NCBI RefSeq assembly: GCF_937888285.1
Contig: NZ_CALART010000114.1
Coordinates: forward strand, 19,585-83,584
DNA from: an uncultured Aquimonas sp.
Lineage (GTDB): Bacteria; Pseudomonadota; Gammaproteobacteria; Xanthomonadales; Xanthomonadaceae
Length of the DNA stretch: 64,000 nt
Reading direction: 5' to 3'
Part shown: positions 18,552 to 25,849 of the stretch, one piece after another
Layout of the letters: each line of letters begins with the position of its first letter
Numbering within the stretch: position 1 is the first letter of the stretch
Translations under genes and position numbers: made by a program
The notes under the pieces: model-generated
Told to the model about the DNA's origin: nothing
The model's database searches: none
Seen by the model: only the letters and a program-made list of their open reading frames with translations

Positions 18552-20441
18552 ATGAGCAGCCGCTACAACGCCGCCGATATCGAAGTCCTCTCCGGCCTTG
18601 ACCCCGTCAAGCGCCGACCTGGCATGTACACCGACACCACCCGCCCGAACCATCTGGCGCAGGAAGTCATCGACAACGCCGTCGACGAGGCCTTGGCAGG
18701 TCACGCCAGGAGCATCGAAGTGACGATGTATGCCGACGGCAGCTGCGAAGTCGCCGACGATGGCCGCGGCATGCCAGTCGACATCCACCCCGAGGAAGGC
18801 ATTCCCGGCGTCGAACTGATCCTCACGCGCCTGCACGCCGGCGGCAAATTCAGCGGCAAGAACTACACCTTCTCCGGCGGACTGCACGGCGTTGGCGTCA
18901 GCGTGGTCAATGCGCTGTCGAAGAAGGTCGATGTCACCATCCGCCGCGACGGCAACGAGTACCGGATGAGCTTCGCCGACGGCGACCGCGTGAGCCCGCT
19001 GGAGATCATCGGCACGGTCGGCAAGCGCAACACCGGCACCAGGGTGCGTTTCTGGGCGGATCCGAAGTACTTCGACACGCCGAAGTTCTCGCTGCGCGCC
19101 CTTCGCCACCTGCTGCGCGCCAAGGCCGTGCTGTGCCCGGGGCTCAAGGTCACGCTGGTCGATGAGGCCAGCGGCGAGAAGGACGTCTGGTACTACGAGG
19201 ACGGCCTGCGCGACTACCTGAAGAGCCAGCTGGCCGATCGCGAGTACCTGCCGCCGGAAGTCTTTGTCGGCGCGCTCAAGCGCGACACCGAAGCGGTCGA
19301 CTGGGCGCTGTGCTGGGCCGCCGATGGCGAGCTGGTGCAGGAGAGCTACGTCAACCTGATTCCCACCGCGCAGGGCGGCACCCACGTCAACGGCCTGCGC
19401 TCGGGGCTGACCGAAGCGCTGCGCGAGTTCTGCGATTTCCGCAACCTGCTGCCGCGCGGCGTCAAGCTCGCCCCCGAGGACGTCTGGGACCGCGTCTGCT
19501 GCGTGCTGAGCCTGAAGCTCACCGACCCGCAGTTCTCGGGCCAGACCAAGGAGCGCCTGTCCTCGCGCCAGGCTGCAGCCTTTGTCGAGAACGCGGTGCA
19601 CGATGCGTTCTCGCTGTTCCTGAATCAGCACGTCGAGATGGGTGAGCGCATCGCCCAGCTGGCGATCGAACGTGCCTCCGCGCGGCTCAAGACCGAGAAG
19701 CAGATCGTCCGCAAGAAGATCACCCAGGGCCCTGCCCTGCCCGGCAAGCTGGCCGACTGCTCCAGCCAGGACCTGTCGCGCACCGAGCTGTTCCTGGTCG
19801 AGGGCGACTCCGCCGGCGGCAGCGCCAAGCAGGCCCGCGACAAGGACTTCCAGGCGATCCTGCCGCTGCGCGGCAAGATCCTCAACACCTGGGAAGTCGA
19901 AAGCGGCGCGGTGCTGGGCTCGCAGGAAGTGCACGACCTTGCGGTCGCCATCGGCTGCGATCCGGGCAGCCATGACATCAGCGGCCTGCGCTACGGCAAG
20001 ATCATCGTGCTGGCCGATGCCGACTCCGACGGCCTGCACATCGCCACCCTGCTGTCGGCCCTGTTCCTGCAACACTTCCCTGCGCTGGTCGCCGCCGGCC
20101 ACGTGTTCGTGGCGATGCCGCCGCTGTTCCGCGTCGATGTCGGCAAACAGGTGTTCTACGCGCTCGATGAAGAGGAAAAGCGCCTGCTGCTCGACAAGAT
20201 CGAGCGCGAGAAGATCCGCGGCCAGGTCAACGTCACCCGCTTCAAGGGCCTGGGCGAGATGAACCCCTCGCAGCTGCGCGAATCGGCCGTGCATCCGGAT
20301 ACCCGTCGACTCGTCCAGCTGACCGTCGAAGCGCCCGAGGAAACCCGCGCGCTGATGGACATGCTGCTGTCGAAGAAGCGCGCCTCCGACCGCAAGGCCT
20401 GGCTGGAGACCAAGGGCGATCTCGCCACCATCGAGATCTGA
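18552..20441 (+). CDS. parE: DNA topoisomerase IV subunit B
   Basis: ATPase subunit of topoisomerase IV, which decatenates daughter chromosomes with ParC (not in the window). ATG 18552 gives 629 residues starting MSSRYNAADIEVLSGLDPVK, the standard ParE start. The GHKL ATPase motif is DNAVDEA (41-47), with DDGRGMP and GGLHGVGVSVVNAL. The TOPRIM domain has LVEGDSAGG near 416, LPLRGKILN, and the metal site DADSDGLHI near 494. The C-terminal RFKGLGEMNP block is intact. Reading the frame from 18495 would add residues not expected in the family. Confidence 0.96.
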   Translation: MSSRYNAADIEVLSGLDPVKRRPGMYTDTTRPNHLAQEVIDNAVDEALAGHARSIEVTMYADGSCEVADDGRGMPVDIHPEEGIPGVELILTRLHAGGKFSGKNYTFSGGLHGVGVSVVNALSKKVDVTIRRDGNEYRMSFADGDRVSPLEIIGTVGKRNTGTRVRFWADPKYFDTPKFSLRALRHLLRAKAVLCPGLKVTLVDEASGEKDVWYYEDGLRDYLKSQLADREYLPPEVFVGALKRDTEAVDWALCWAADGELVQESYVNLIPTAQGGTHVNGLRSGLTEALREFCDFRNLLPRGVKLAPEDVWDRVCCVLSLKLTDPQFSGQTKERLSSRQAAAFVENAVHDAFSLFLNQHVEMGERIAQLAIERASARLKTEKQIVRKKITQGPALPGKLADCSSQDLSRTELFLVEGDSAGGSAKQARDKDFQAILPLRGKILNTWEVESGAVLGSQEVHDLAVAIGCDPGSHDISGLRYGKIIVLADADSDGLHIATLLSALFLQHFPALVAAGHVFVAMPPLFRVDVGKQVFYALDEEEKRLLLDKIEREKIRGQVNVTRFKGLGEMNPSQLRESAVHPDTRRLVQLTVEAPEETRALMDMLLSKKRASDRKAWLETKGDLATIEI

Positions 20442-20692
20442 TGCGGCCGCGACGCCGGGTCGCAGCGGCTTCCGCAGGCGGTCTTCGCGAGGACGATGAC
20501 AAACGTCAGGGCGGGGGCTCTGTTGTCTGCGGGCGCAGAGACTTGCTGCGAAAGGCTGGCGGAATCCGCCCGCTCTGCGGCCGACATCGCGCTTCCACGC
20601 CCTTCGCGCTTCCACCATGCTGCCGAGCCGCAGACTTGCGGCTCTTTCCCACCCGGCGTCGCCCAGCACGACGCCCCCATCCGGAGTGCTCC

Positions 20693-21058
20693 ATGATCGG
20701 CTACGTCACCCTCGGCACCAACGACCTCGACCGCGCAGCGGCCTACTACGACGCGCTGTTCGCCACCATCGGCGCCAAGCGCGGCATGCAGGGGCCGCGA
20801 TTCATTTCCTGGGGCACCGGTCGTGGCCCCGCGGTCGGCGTGATCAAGCCCTTCGACGGCCAGCCGGCCACGCCGGGCAACGGCAACATGACCTCGCTGG
20901 TCATGGACAGCCGCGAAAAGGTCGACGCCTTCCACGCCAAGGCGCTGGAGCTCGGCGGCACCGACGAGGGCGCCTGCGGCGAGCGTTTCCCCGGCTTCTA
21001 CGCCGGCTACTTCCGCGACCTCGACGGCAACAAGCTCTGCGTCTTCAAGATGGGTTGA
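20693..21058 (+). CDS. VOC family (glyoxalase-like) protein
   Basis: Small 121-residue protein of the vicinal-oxygen-chelate fold, whose members act as glyoxalases, dioxygenases or resistance proteins; the substrate here is unknown. ATG 20693 follows GGAG by 8 nt. It starts MIGYVTLGTNDLDRAAAYYD and ends with the second half-module FRDLDGNKLCVFKM, the usual VOC signature. It stands alone between parE and convergent genes. Confidence 0.88.
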   Translation: MIGYVTLGTNDLDRAAAYYDALFATIGAKRGMQGPRFISWGTGRGPAVGVIKPFDGQPATPGNGNMTSLVMDSREKVDAFHAKALELGGTDEGACGERFPGFYAGYFRDLDGNKLCVFKMG

Positions 21059-21375
21059 GCGCAGCGTCCGCAGACCCTGCTGCGCGCCAGTCCGCAGACA
21101 CAGGCGGCGCGCTCTTCTCCCCTCTCCCCTCGTGGGAGAGGGGTCGGGGGAGAGGGGGCAAGCCACGCGAGATCCGGTGTGCCCCACGCGCTTGCGCGTC
21201 CCCTCAGGGGTGGAGAGCCGGCAGGCACCGGGTTCGATCACTCAGCCCAGCGTCAAATCGATACACGCGGCCGCCGACTGCAGGCACCGCCTCGCGAGCC
21301 TCGGGCCCCAATCAATCGCGTCGCATGCGGCACCGCCGCCTGCGGCAGCAGGGTCGGCCACCACTTCGACCAGCA
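21059..21375. other. Intergenic region with GC-rich hairpin repeat
   Basis: The 317 nt between the convergent VOC gene and the IPTL-CTERM-like pair contain the hairpin at 21119-21143 followed by a second G-rich run. I see no gene in it. Confidence 0.5.
21119..21143. repeat. Palindromic GC-rich repeat (CCCCTCTCCC / GGGAGAGGGG)
   Basis: Perfect 10-bp arms with a 5-nt loop; the G-run continues to about 21158. It looks like the dispersed intergenic palindromes of this order and could act as a transcription stop between convergent genes, although it lacks a T tract. Confidence 0.7.
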
Positions 21376-21999
21376 CTATCGCCGAAGCCGGAACACACCC
21401 AGTAGAAGCAGGAGCAGCGACGCAAGCGCCAAGCTCCACGTCGACGCCGCTGGAATCGCAATGGCGGACACGCCCAGGCCGAAGACCACGGAACGCGTCT
21501 GCGTCACCGACTGCGCCCCCCGCGACGCCTGGAAGTTGAAGGTCTGAACAAACGGCCCGGCCGTCTCGGGCGAGACGCGCAGCGCGGCGACGCAGCGGCG
21601 CGTTCCGCCCGGCTCGATGGGCAGCGGCGCGAACTCGATGGTCTTCTCCAGGAAGGGCGGAACTGGCGACCACTTGGCCGGGCTTTCCAGTGCGCCCGGC
21701 GCCTCGAAGGGCCCGGGCAGCGCCCTCAGTCGATACAGGCAGGGCGGCGTGGCCGCAGTCCGGAACGGCAGCACGGTGCTCAGCGGGCCCGAGCTGCGAT
21801 AGGGAAAGCCCACCGTCGCAAGCTCGATGGGCTCGTCGCCGGTGTTGGTGAGGGTGTAGATGACCGTCGCCTCCTGCCCGCGCACCAGGGTCGAGGGGTG
21901 AGGCTCGACCACCACCGTGCCGCTGATCGACAGGGCCGCCACCGCCGGCCCGCCCAATGCAAGCAGAGCCGACATCGCCAGTGCTTGTAGGTGCTTCAC
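21376..21999 (-). CDS. Secreted protein with IPTL-CTERM-like C-terminal anchor (copy 1)
   Basis: Function unknown. GTG 21999 is preferred because a perfect AGGAGG lies 8 nt upstream; the product is 207 residues. It has a signal peptide (HLQALAMSALLALGG, then AVAA) and a beta-rich extracellular region with LTNTGDEPIE, resembling CARDB-type repeats. The C-terminus has a short IPAASTW motif, one hydrophobic helix and the basic end FRLRR. This tripartite tail resembles the IPTL-CTERM sorting or anchoring signal. It is a paralogue of the gene at 22108-22692, sharing ALSISGTVVVEPHP and AGPFVQ. The two are 108 nt apart and probably co-transcribed. Confidence 0.75.
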   Translation of the reverse strand: MKHLQALAMSALLALGGPAVAALSISGTVVVEPHPSTLVRGQEATVIYTLTNTGDEPIELATVGFPYRSSGPLSTVLPFRTAATPPCLYRLRALPGPFEAPGALESPAKWSPVPPFLEKTIEFAPLPIEPGGTRRCVAALRVSPETAGPFVQTFNFQASRGAQSVTQTRSVVFGLGVSAIAIPAASTWSLALASLLLLLLGVFRLRR

Positions 22000-22107
22000 C
22001 GTTTCACCCTCCTGAGTTGAAGCGGACACAACGCGTTGCGAGCTGACCGGGTTTTGCCAGGCCGAAACACGAGCTCAGATCGCGCCAAGTCAGCTGCGCA
22101 CCAACCA

Positions 22108-22692
22108 TCATCGCGGGAAGCAATACAGCCCAGCCAAGAGCACGGCCAACGATGCGAAGGCAAAGCTCCAGATCGTGAGCGCAGGAATGGCAAGAGGCGG
22201 CTCTCCAAGCGTAAAGACGACGAGCTGCTGCGACGACACGCTTCGCCCATCGCGCGAGCCGCTGAAGGCGAATCTCTGTACGAAAGGCCCCGCTGTCTCG
22301 GCCGAAATTCGTAGGCCGGTAGTGCATTGCCGAGTCTCGCCCGGCTGAATGGGTACCCGCGAAAAGTCGACGGTGTTTGCGACGAAGCCCGGCACCCCAG
22401 GTGGCGTACTCAGATCCAACAGGCGAAAGCCGCAGGGCGGTGTCCCCTCGGTTGGAAATGGAAACAGAGTACTCAGGGGCCCGAACGTGCGGTAGGTGAA
22501 GCCCGCACCGGCGTAGTCCAAAGGCTCATCACCGGTGTTGGTGATCATATAGGTGACCCTCGCCTGCTGACCGCGAGTCATGGTCAAGGGGTGAGGCTCG
22601 ACCACCACCGTGCCGCTGATCGACAGCGCCGCCACCGCCGGCGCGCCCCAAACGAGGAGAGCTGACACAGCCAAGGCTTGAATCCGGGTCAT
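22108..22692 (-). CDS. Secreted protein with IPTL-CTERM-like C-terminal anchor (copy 2)
   Basis: Function unknown; paralogue of the downstream gene at 21376-21999. ATG 22692 is chosen because GGAGAGG precedes it by 6 nt and it opens a clear signal peptide (MTRIQALAVSALLVWG). The 194 residues share the opening ALSISGTVVVEPHP, the ITNTGDEPLDYAG block and ETAGPFVQRF with copy 1. It ends IPALTIWSFAFASLAVLLAG then CFPR, an IPTL-CTERM-like tail. It is divergent from a DMT transporter gene and is probably first in a two-gene unit. Confidence 0.75.
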   Translation of the reverse strand: MTRIQALAVSALLVWGAPAVAALSISGTVVVEPHPLTMTRGQQARVTYMITNTGDEPLDYAGAGFTYRTFGPLSTLFPFPTEGTPPCGFRLLDLSTPPGVPGFVANTVDFSRVPIQPGETRQCTTGLRISAETAGPFVQRFAFSGSRDGRSVSSQQLVVFTLGEPPLAIPALTIWSFAFASLAVLLAGLYCFPR

Positions 22693-22852
22693 CGCCAGCC
22701 TCTCCCGCGTCGAATGGGGCCGAGCCGCTCTCAAGCCGGTGCAATGATATCCACAGCCCGGCACCTTCCTGCCTATTGCGCTCCCTGCCGCGCTTGCCCA
22801 GCCTACGCGCCTTCGCCGCAACAGCGGCTCTGGATCGCCCCATGCCGTGGCA

Positions 22853-23788
22853 ATGACGCCTGCAACCCGCGCCCAGCTGCAGATCCATTTCTGCGTGATG
22901 CTCTGGGGCTTCACCGCCATTCTCGGCAAGCTGATCACGCTGACCGCGCTGCCGCTGGTGTGGTGGCGGATGCTGCTGGTGACGGCCGCGCTGGCATTGG
23001 TGCCGGCGGTCTGGCGCAGCCTGCGCCGGATGCGCGCTCGGCAGGTGTGGATCTATGCCGGCATTGGTGCGCTGGTCGCCCTGCACTGGCTGACCTTCTA
23101 CGGCTCGATCAAGCTCTCGAATGCCTCGGTCGGCGCGACCTGCATGGCGCTGGGGCCGGTGTTCCTGGCCTTCATCGAGCCCTGGATCGCCAAGCGGCCG
23201 TTCTCGCGCGGCGAGCTGGCGCTGGGTGTGGCCGTGCTGCCGGGCGTGGCGCTGGTGGTTGGCGGCGTACCGGTGGAGATGCGTGCGGGCATCGCGATGG
23301 GCGCGCTGTCGGCCTTCATCGTGGCCTTCTTCTCGGCGCTCAACAAACGCTATGTCGAGGACGGCGAGCCGCTGACGGTCACGGCCATCGAGCTGGGCGC
23401 CGGCACCCTGACCCTCACCCTGCTGGCGCCGCTGCTGCTGCTCGCGTTTCCGCTGCCGGCCGAGGGCGGACTGATTCCCGGCGGCAAGGACTTCGCCTTC
23501 CTGCTGGCGCTGTCGCTGGGCTGCACCCTGCTGCCCTTCACCCTGAGCCTGGTGGCACTGCGCCAAATGAGCGCCTTCTCGGCGCAGATGGCGATCAATC
23601 TGGAGCCGGTCTACGCGATCCTGCTGGCGATGCTGCTGTTCAACGAGCAGCGCGAGCTGGATGCGAGCTTCTACGCCGGCGTGGCGATCCTGCTGCTCGC
23701 GGTGTTCGCGCAGCCGCTGCTGCGCCGTCCTCGCCAGCCGACACATGCCGAGAACGCCGGCGTGGGCGAGGCCAAGGACATCGGCTGA
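22853..23788 (+). CDS. EamA/DMT-superfamily transporter
   Basis: Inner-membrane exporter of the drug/metabolite transporter superfamily; the substrate cannot be read from sequence. About 311 residues contain around ten hydrophobic segments in two EamA repeats, the first starting HFCVMLWGFTAILGKLITL and the second around ALSAFIVAFFSALNKRYVE. The repeat end has FSAQMAINLEPVYAILLAML, a typical EamA block. GTG 22847 is an equally possible start two codons earlier. No ribosome site is obvious. Confidence 0.88.
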   Translation: MTPATRAQLQIHFCVMLWGFTAILGKLITLTALPLVWWRMLLVTAALALVPAVWRSLRRMRARQVWIYAGIGALVALHWLTFYGSIKLSNASVGATCMALGPVFLAFIEPWIAKRPFSRGELALGVAVLPGVALVVGGVPVEMRAGIAMGALSAFIVAFFSALNKRYVEDGEPLTVTAIELGAGTLTLTLLAPLLLLAFPLPAEGGLIPGGKDFAFLLALSLGCTLLPFTLSLVALRQMSAFSAQMAINLEPVYAILLAMLLFNEQRELDASFYAGVAILLLAVFAQPLLRRPRQPTHAENAGVGEAKDIG

Positions 23789-23827
23789 GCGCGGCGCACC
23801 AACCTCGGCCCACGCGCAGCACAATGT

Positions 23828-24469
23828 CTATACGAGCTTGAGCTCGAAGGCCTTCAACACCGCACGGGTGCGATCGCGCACGCCGAGCTTGCTGAGGATG
23901 TTGGACACGTGGTTCTTGACCGTGCCCTCGGCCACGCCCAGCGAGTTGGCGATTTCCTTGTTGCTGTAGCCGCCCGCCATGAGCCGCAGGATCTCGGTTT
24001 CGCGGTCGGTCAGCGGGTCGGGGCGGTCGAGGCTGGTGAAGTCGTTCTGCATGCGCTCAAGGCCCGACAGCAGGCGCTGGGTCACCACCGGCTGCACAAG
24101 CGAGCCACCGGCGGCGACGGTCTGCACCGCGTCGACCAGCTGCTCCAGCGAGACGTCCTTTAGCAGGTAACCGCGGGCGCCGAGCTTGATGCCCTGCAGG
24201 ACCAGCTGGTCGTCGTCGAAGGTGGTCAGGATGATCGTCGCCGGCATCGAGCCGCGCTCGCTCAGGTGCTGAAGGGTCTCGATGCCGGTCATCACCGGCA
24301 TGCGCATGTCGAGCAGGACCACGTCCGGCTTGACCTCGTCGATCTTCTCCAGGCCCTGCTTGCCGTCGCTGGCCTCGGCGACGACGCGGATGTTGTCGGA
24401 AAGCTCAAGCAGGGAACGGATGCCCTGGCGCACCAGGGTTTGGTCATCGACCAGGCAGACGCGGATCAT
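23828..24469 (-). CDS. NarL/FixJ-family response regulator
   Basis: DNA-binding response regulator partnered with the histidine kinase encoded just upstream, whose stop overlaps this start by 4 nt. The 213 residues have a receiver with LVDDQ, phosphoacceptor Asp54 (VVLLDMRMP), TTFDDD and LLKD. A LuxR-type helix-turn-helix follows at about 153-205 (LTDRETEILRLMAGG, VAEGTVKNHVSNIL). Target genes are unknown; the neighbouring DMT transporter converges on it. Confidence 0.93.
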   Translation of the reverse strand: MIRVCLVDDQTLVRQGIRSLLELSDNIRVVAEASDGKQGLEKIDEVKPDVVLLDMRMPVMTGIETLQHLSERGSMPATIILTTFDDDQLVLQGIKLGARGYLLKDVSLEQLVDAVQTVAAGGSLVQPVVTQRLLSGLERMQNDFTSLDRPDPLTDRETEILRLMAGGYSNKEIANSLGVAEGTVKNHVSNILSKLGVRDRTRAVLKAFELKLV

Positions 24470-25614
24470 GCGGGTGTCTCCACGGGAAGGTGCAGGCGCA
24501 GGGCAAAGCCCTGGCCCGGCGAGGTGTCGATCTCAAGTGTGCCGGCGAATTCGGCAACGCGCTCGCGCATGCCGCGCAGGCCGTTGCCGGCCTGTACCGC
24601 GTCCGCGCCACGGCCATCATCGCGCGCCTCCAGCAGCACCCCGCCGGCATCACTGGCGATGCGCAGATCGAGACGCGCGGCGCCGGAATGACGGGCGGCG
24701 TTGGTGATGATTTCCTGGGTCGCGCGCAGCAGCATCTGCGCGCGATGGGGATCGCTGATGCGGAAGTCGGGCGGCACGTCCAGACGCACTTCGAGCGAGG
24801 GCACGCCATCGACCAGGGTGAACAGGGCCTCGCGCAGGTCGATGGCGTCGTCCTGGCGCAGCTGGCTGACCGCCTCGCGCACGTCGGAGAGCAGCAGCTT
24901 GGCCAGGGACTGCGCCTGCTTGATGTGCTCGCGCGCCTTGCCATCGGACAGGTGGGTGGCGACCTCAAGGTTCAGGCTGAGCGCAGTGAGGTGGTGGCCC
25001 AGCAGGTCATGCAGCTCACGCGAGATGCGCGAGCGCTCGTTGAGGCGAGAGCTTTCGGCCAGCAGGGCGCGGGTGGCGCGCAGCTCCGAGTTCAGGCGGC
25101 GCTGCTCCTCGCGGGCGTCCATCTGCCGGCGCGCGACCAGGCTGGTGAGGAACACGAAGCTGGAGTAACCGAACAGCAGCATGGCCTGCAGCGGCGCGCT
25201 GATCCAGTCGAAGCCCTCGATCTGCAGGAACACCGGAATCAGCGCGCTGTGCTGCGCGATCAGCCAGACCAGCCCCCAGCCCAGCGACAGGAACCAGGGC
25301 AGCAGACCGGCGATGACGATCAGGAAGGCACCGGACAGACCGGTGCCGGTGAAGTGCCCAATGCCGATCGCCGACAGCGTGAGCACGCCCAGCAGCGGCA
25401 GATGCAGCCAGCGCGTGCGGGGTCCGGCACCGGGGGGGCGCGTCAGCAGCCAGTAGCAGACGCCGAAGGTGAGATAGCAGACCCGCCACCAGATCAGATC
25501 GCTGCCGCTGATGTCCTGCTGGAACAGATCGATCAGCAGCGGCACGCCCATGCAGCCCCAGGTGAAGAGGCCTGCGAAGCGCAGCAGCTGCATCGGATTC
25601 AGGCGGGCGAGCAT
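24466..25614 (-). CDS. Sensor histidine kinase (HisKA_3, DesK/LiaS type)
   Basis: Membrane sensor that phosphorylates the NarL-type regulator downstream. The 382 residues start with about five or six transmembrane segments (to residue 165) and no large periplasmic domain, suggesting a membrane-state or small-molecule signal. A coiled linker follows, then a HisKA_3 dimerisation domain with phospho-accepting His202 (SRELHDLLGHH). The HATPase has EIITNAARHSG, DDGRGAD and GNGLRGMRERV. The start ATG has no Shine-Dalgarno but a TATGAT box 6 nt upstream. Confidence 0.92.
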   Translation of the reverse strand: MLARLNPMQLLRFAGLFTWGCMGVPLLIDLFQQDISGSDLIWWRVCYLTFGVCYWLLTRPPGAGPRTRWLHLPLLGVLTLSAIGIGHFTGTGLSGAFLIVIAGLLPWFLSLGWGLVWLIAQHSALIPVFLQIEGFDWISAPLQAMLLFGYSSFVFLTSLVARRQMDAREEQRRLNSELRATRALLAESSRLNERSRISRELHDLLGHHLTALSLNLEVATHLSDGKAREHIKQAQSLAKLLLSDVREAVSQLRQDDAIDLREALFTLVDGVPSLEVRLDVPPDFRISDPHRAQMLLRATQEIITNAARHSGAARLDLRIASDAGGVLLEARDDGRGADAVQAGNGLRGMRERVAEFAGTLEIDTSPGQGFALRLHLPVETPA

Positions 25615-25620
25615 CGCCGC

Positions 25621-25626
25621 ATCATA
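25621..25626 (-). promoter_or_regulatory. -10 box 6 nt before histidine kinase start
   Basis: TATGAT on the minus strand is followed by GCGGCG and the ATG at 25614. The spacing puts the transcription start at the initiation codon, suggesting a leaderless message. Confidence 0.45.
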
Positions 25627-25668
25627 GGCGGGGTGAAGACGGCGGCACCCTGCCTGTGGTCACGAGCC

Positions 25669-25844
25669 GGGATTCGGGATTGGGGATTGGGGATTGGGGA
25701 TTCGTGTAACCGCCGCCGCGAGCATCGGAGCCCTGGCAGCAGCGGGCCCAGCGGAGGCGGGTAAGATTCCGAGATCAGAGACGCCCCGCGGCGCATCGAC
25801 CTTCGGTCGAATCCCGAATCCCCAATCCCCAATCCCCAATCCCA
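25669..25844. repeat. Paired inverted G-rich heptamer repeats, element A
   Basis: Left arm 25669-25704 is a run of five GGGATTN heptamers (N = C or G). Right arm 25809-25844 is the same array in reverse complement. Next to the right arm is a palindrome TCGACCTTCGGTCGA (25796-25810). The arms could pair with each other, and the G-strand (four GGG/GGGG tracts separated by ATT) could form a quadruplex. It fills the gap between the kinase start and the 3' end of the M13 gene. Confidence 0.85.
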
Positions 25845-25849
25845 GCTCT

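Noticed and set aside
25669..25844. Heptamer arrays considered as a CRISPR array
   Set aside because: Units are 7 nt with no spacers, no cas genes are nearby, and the arrays are inverted pairs.
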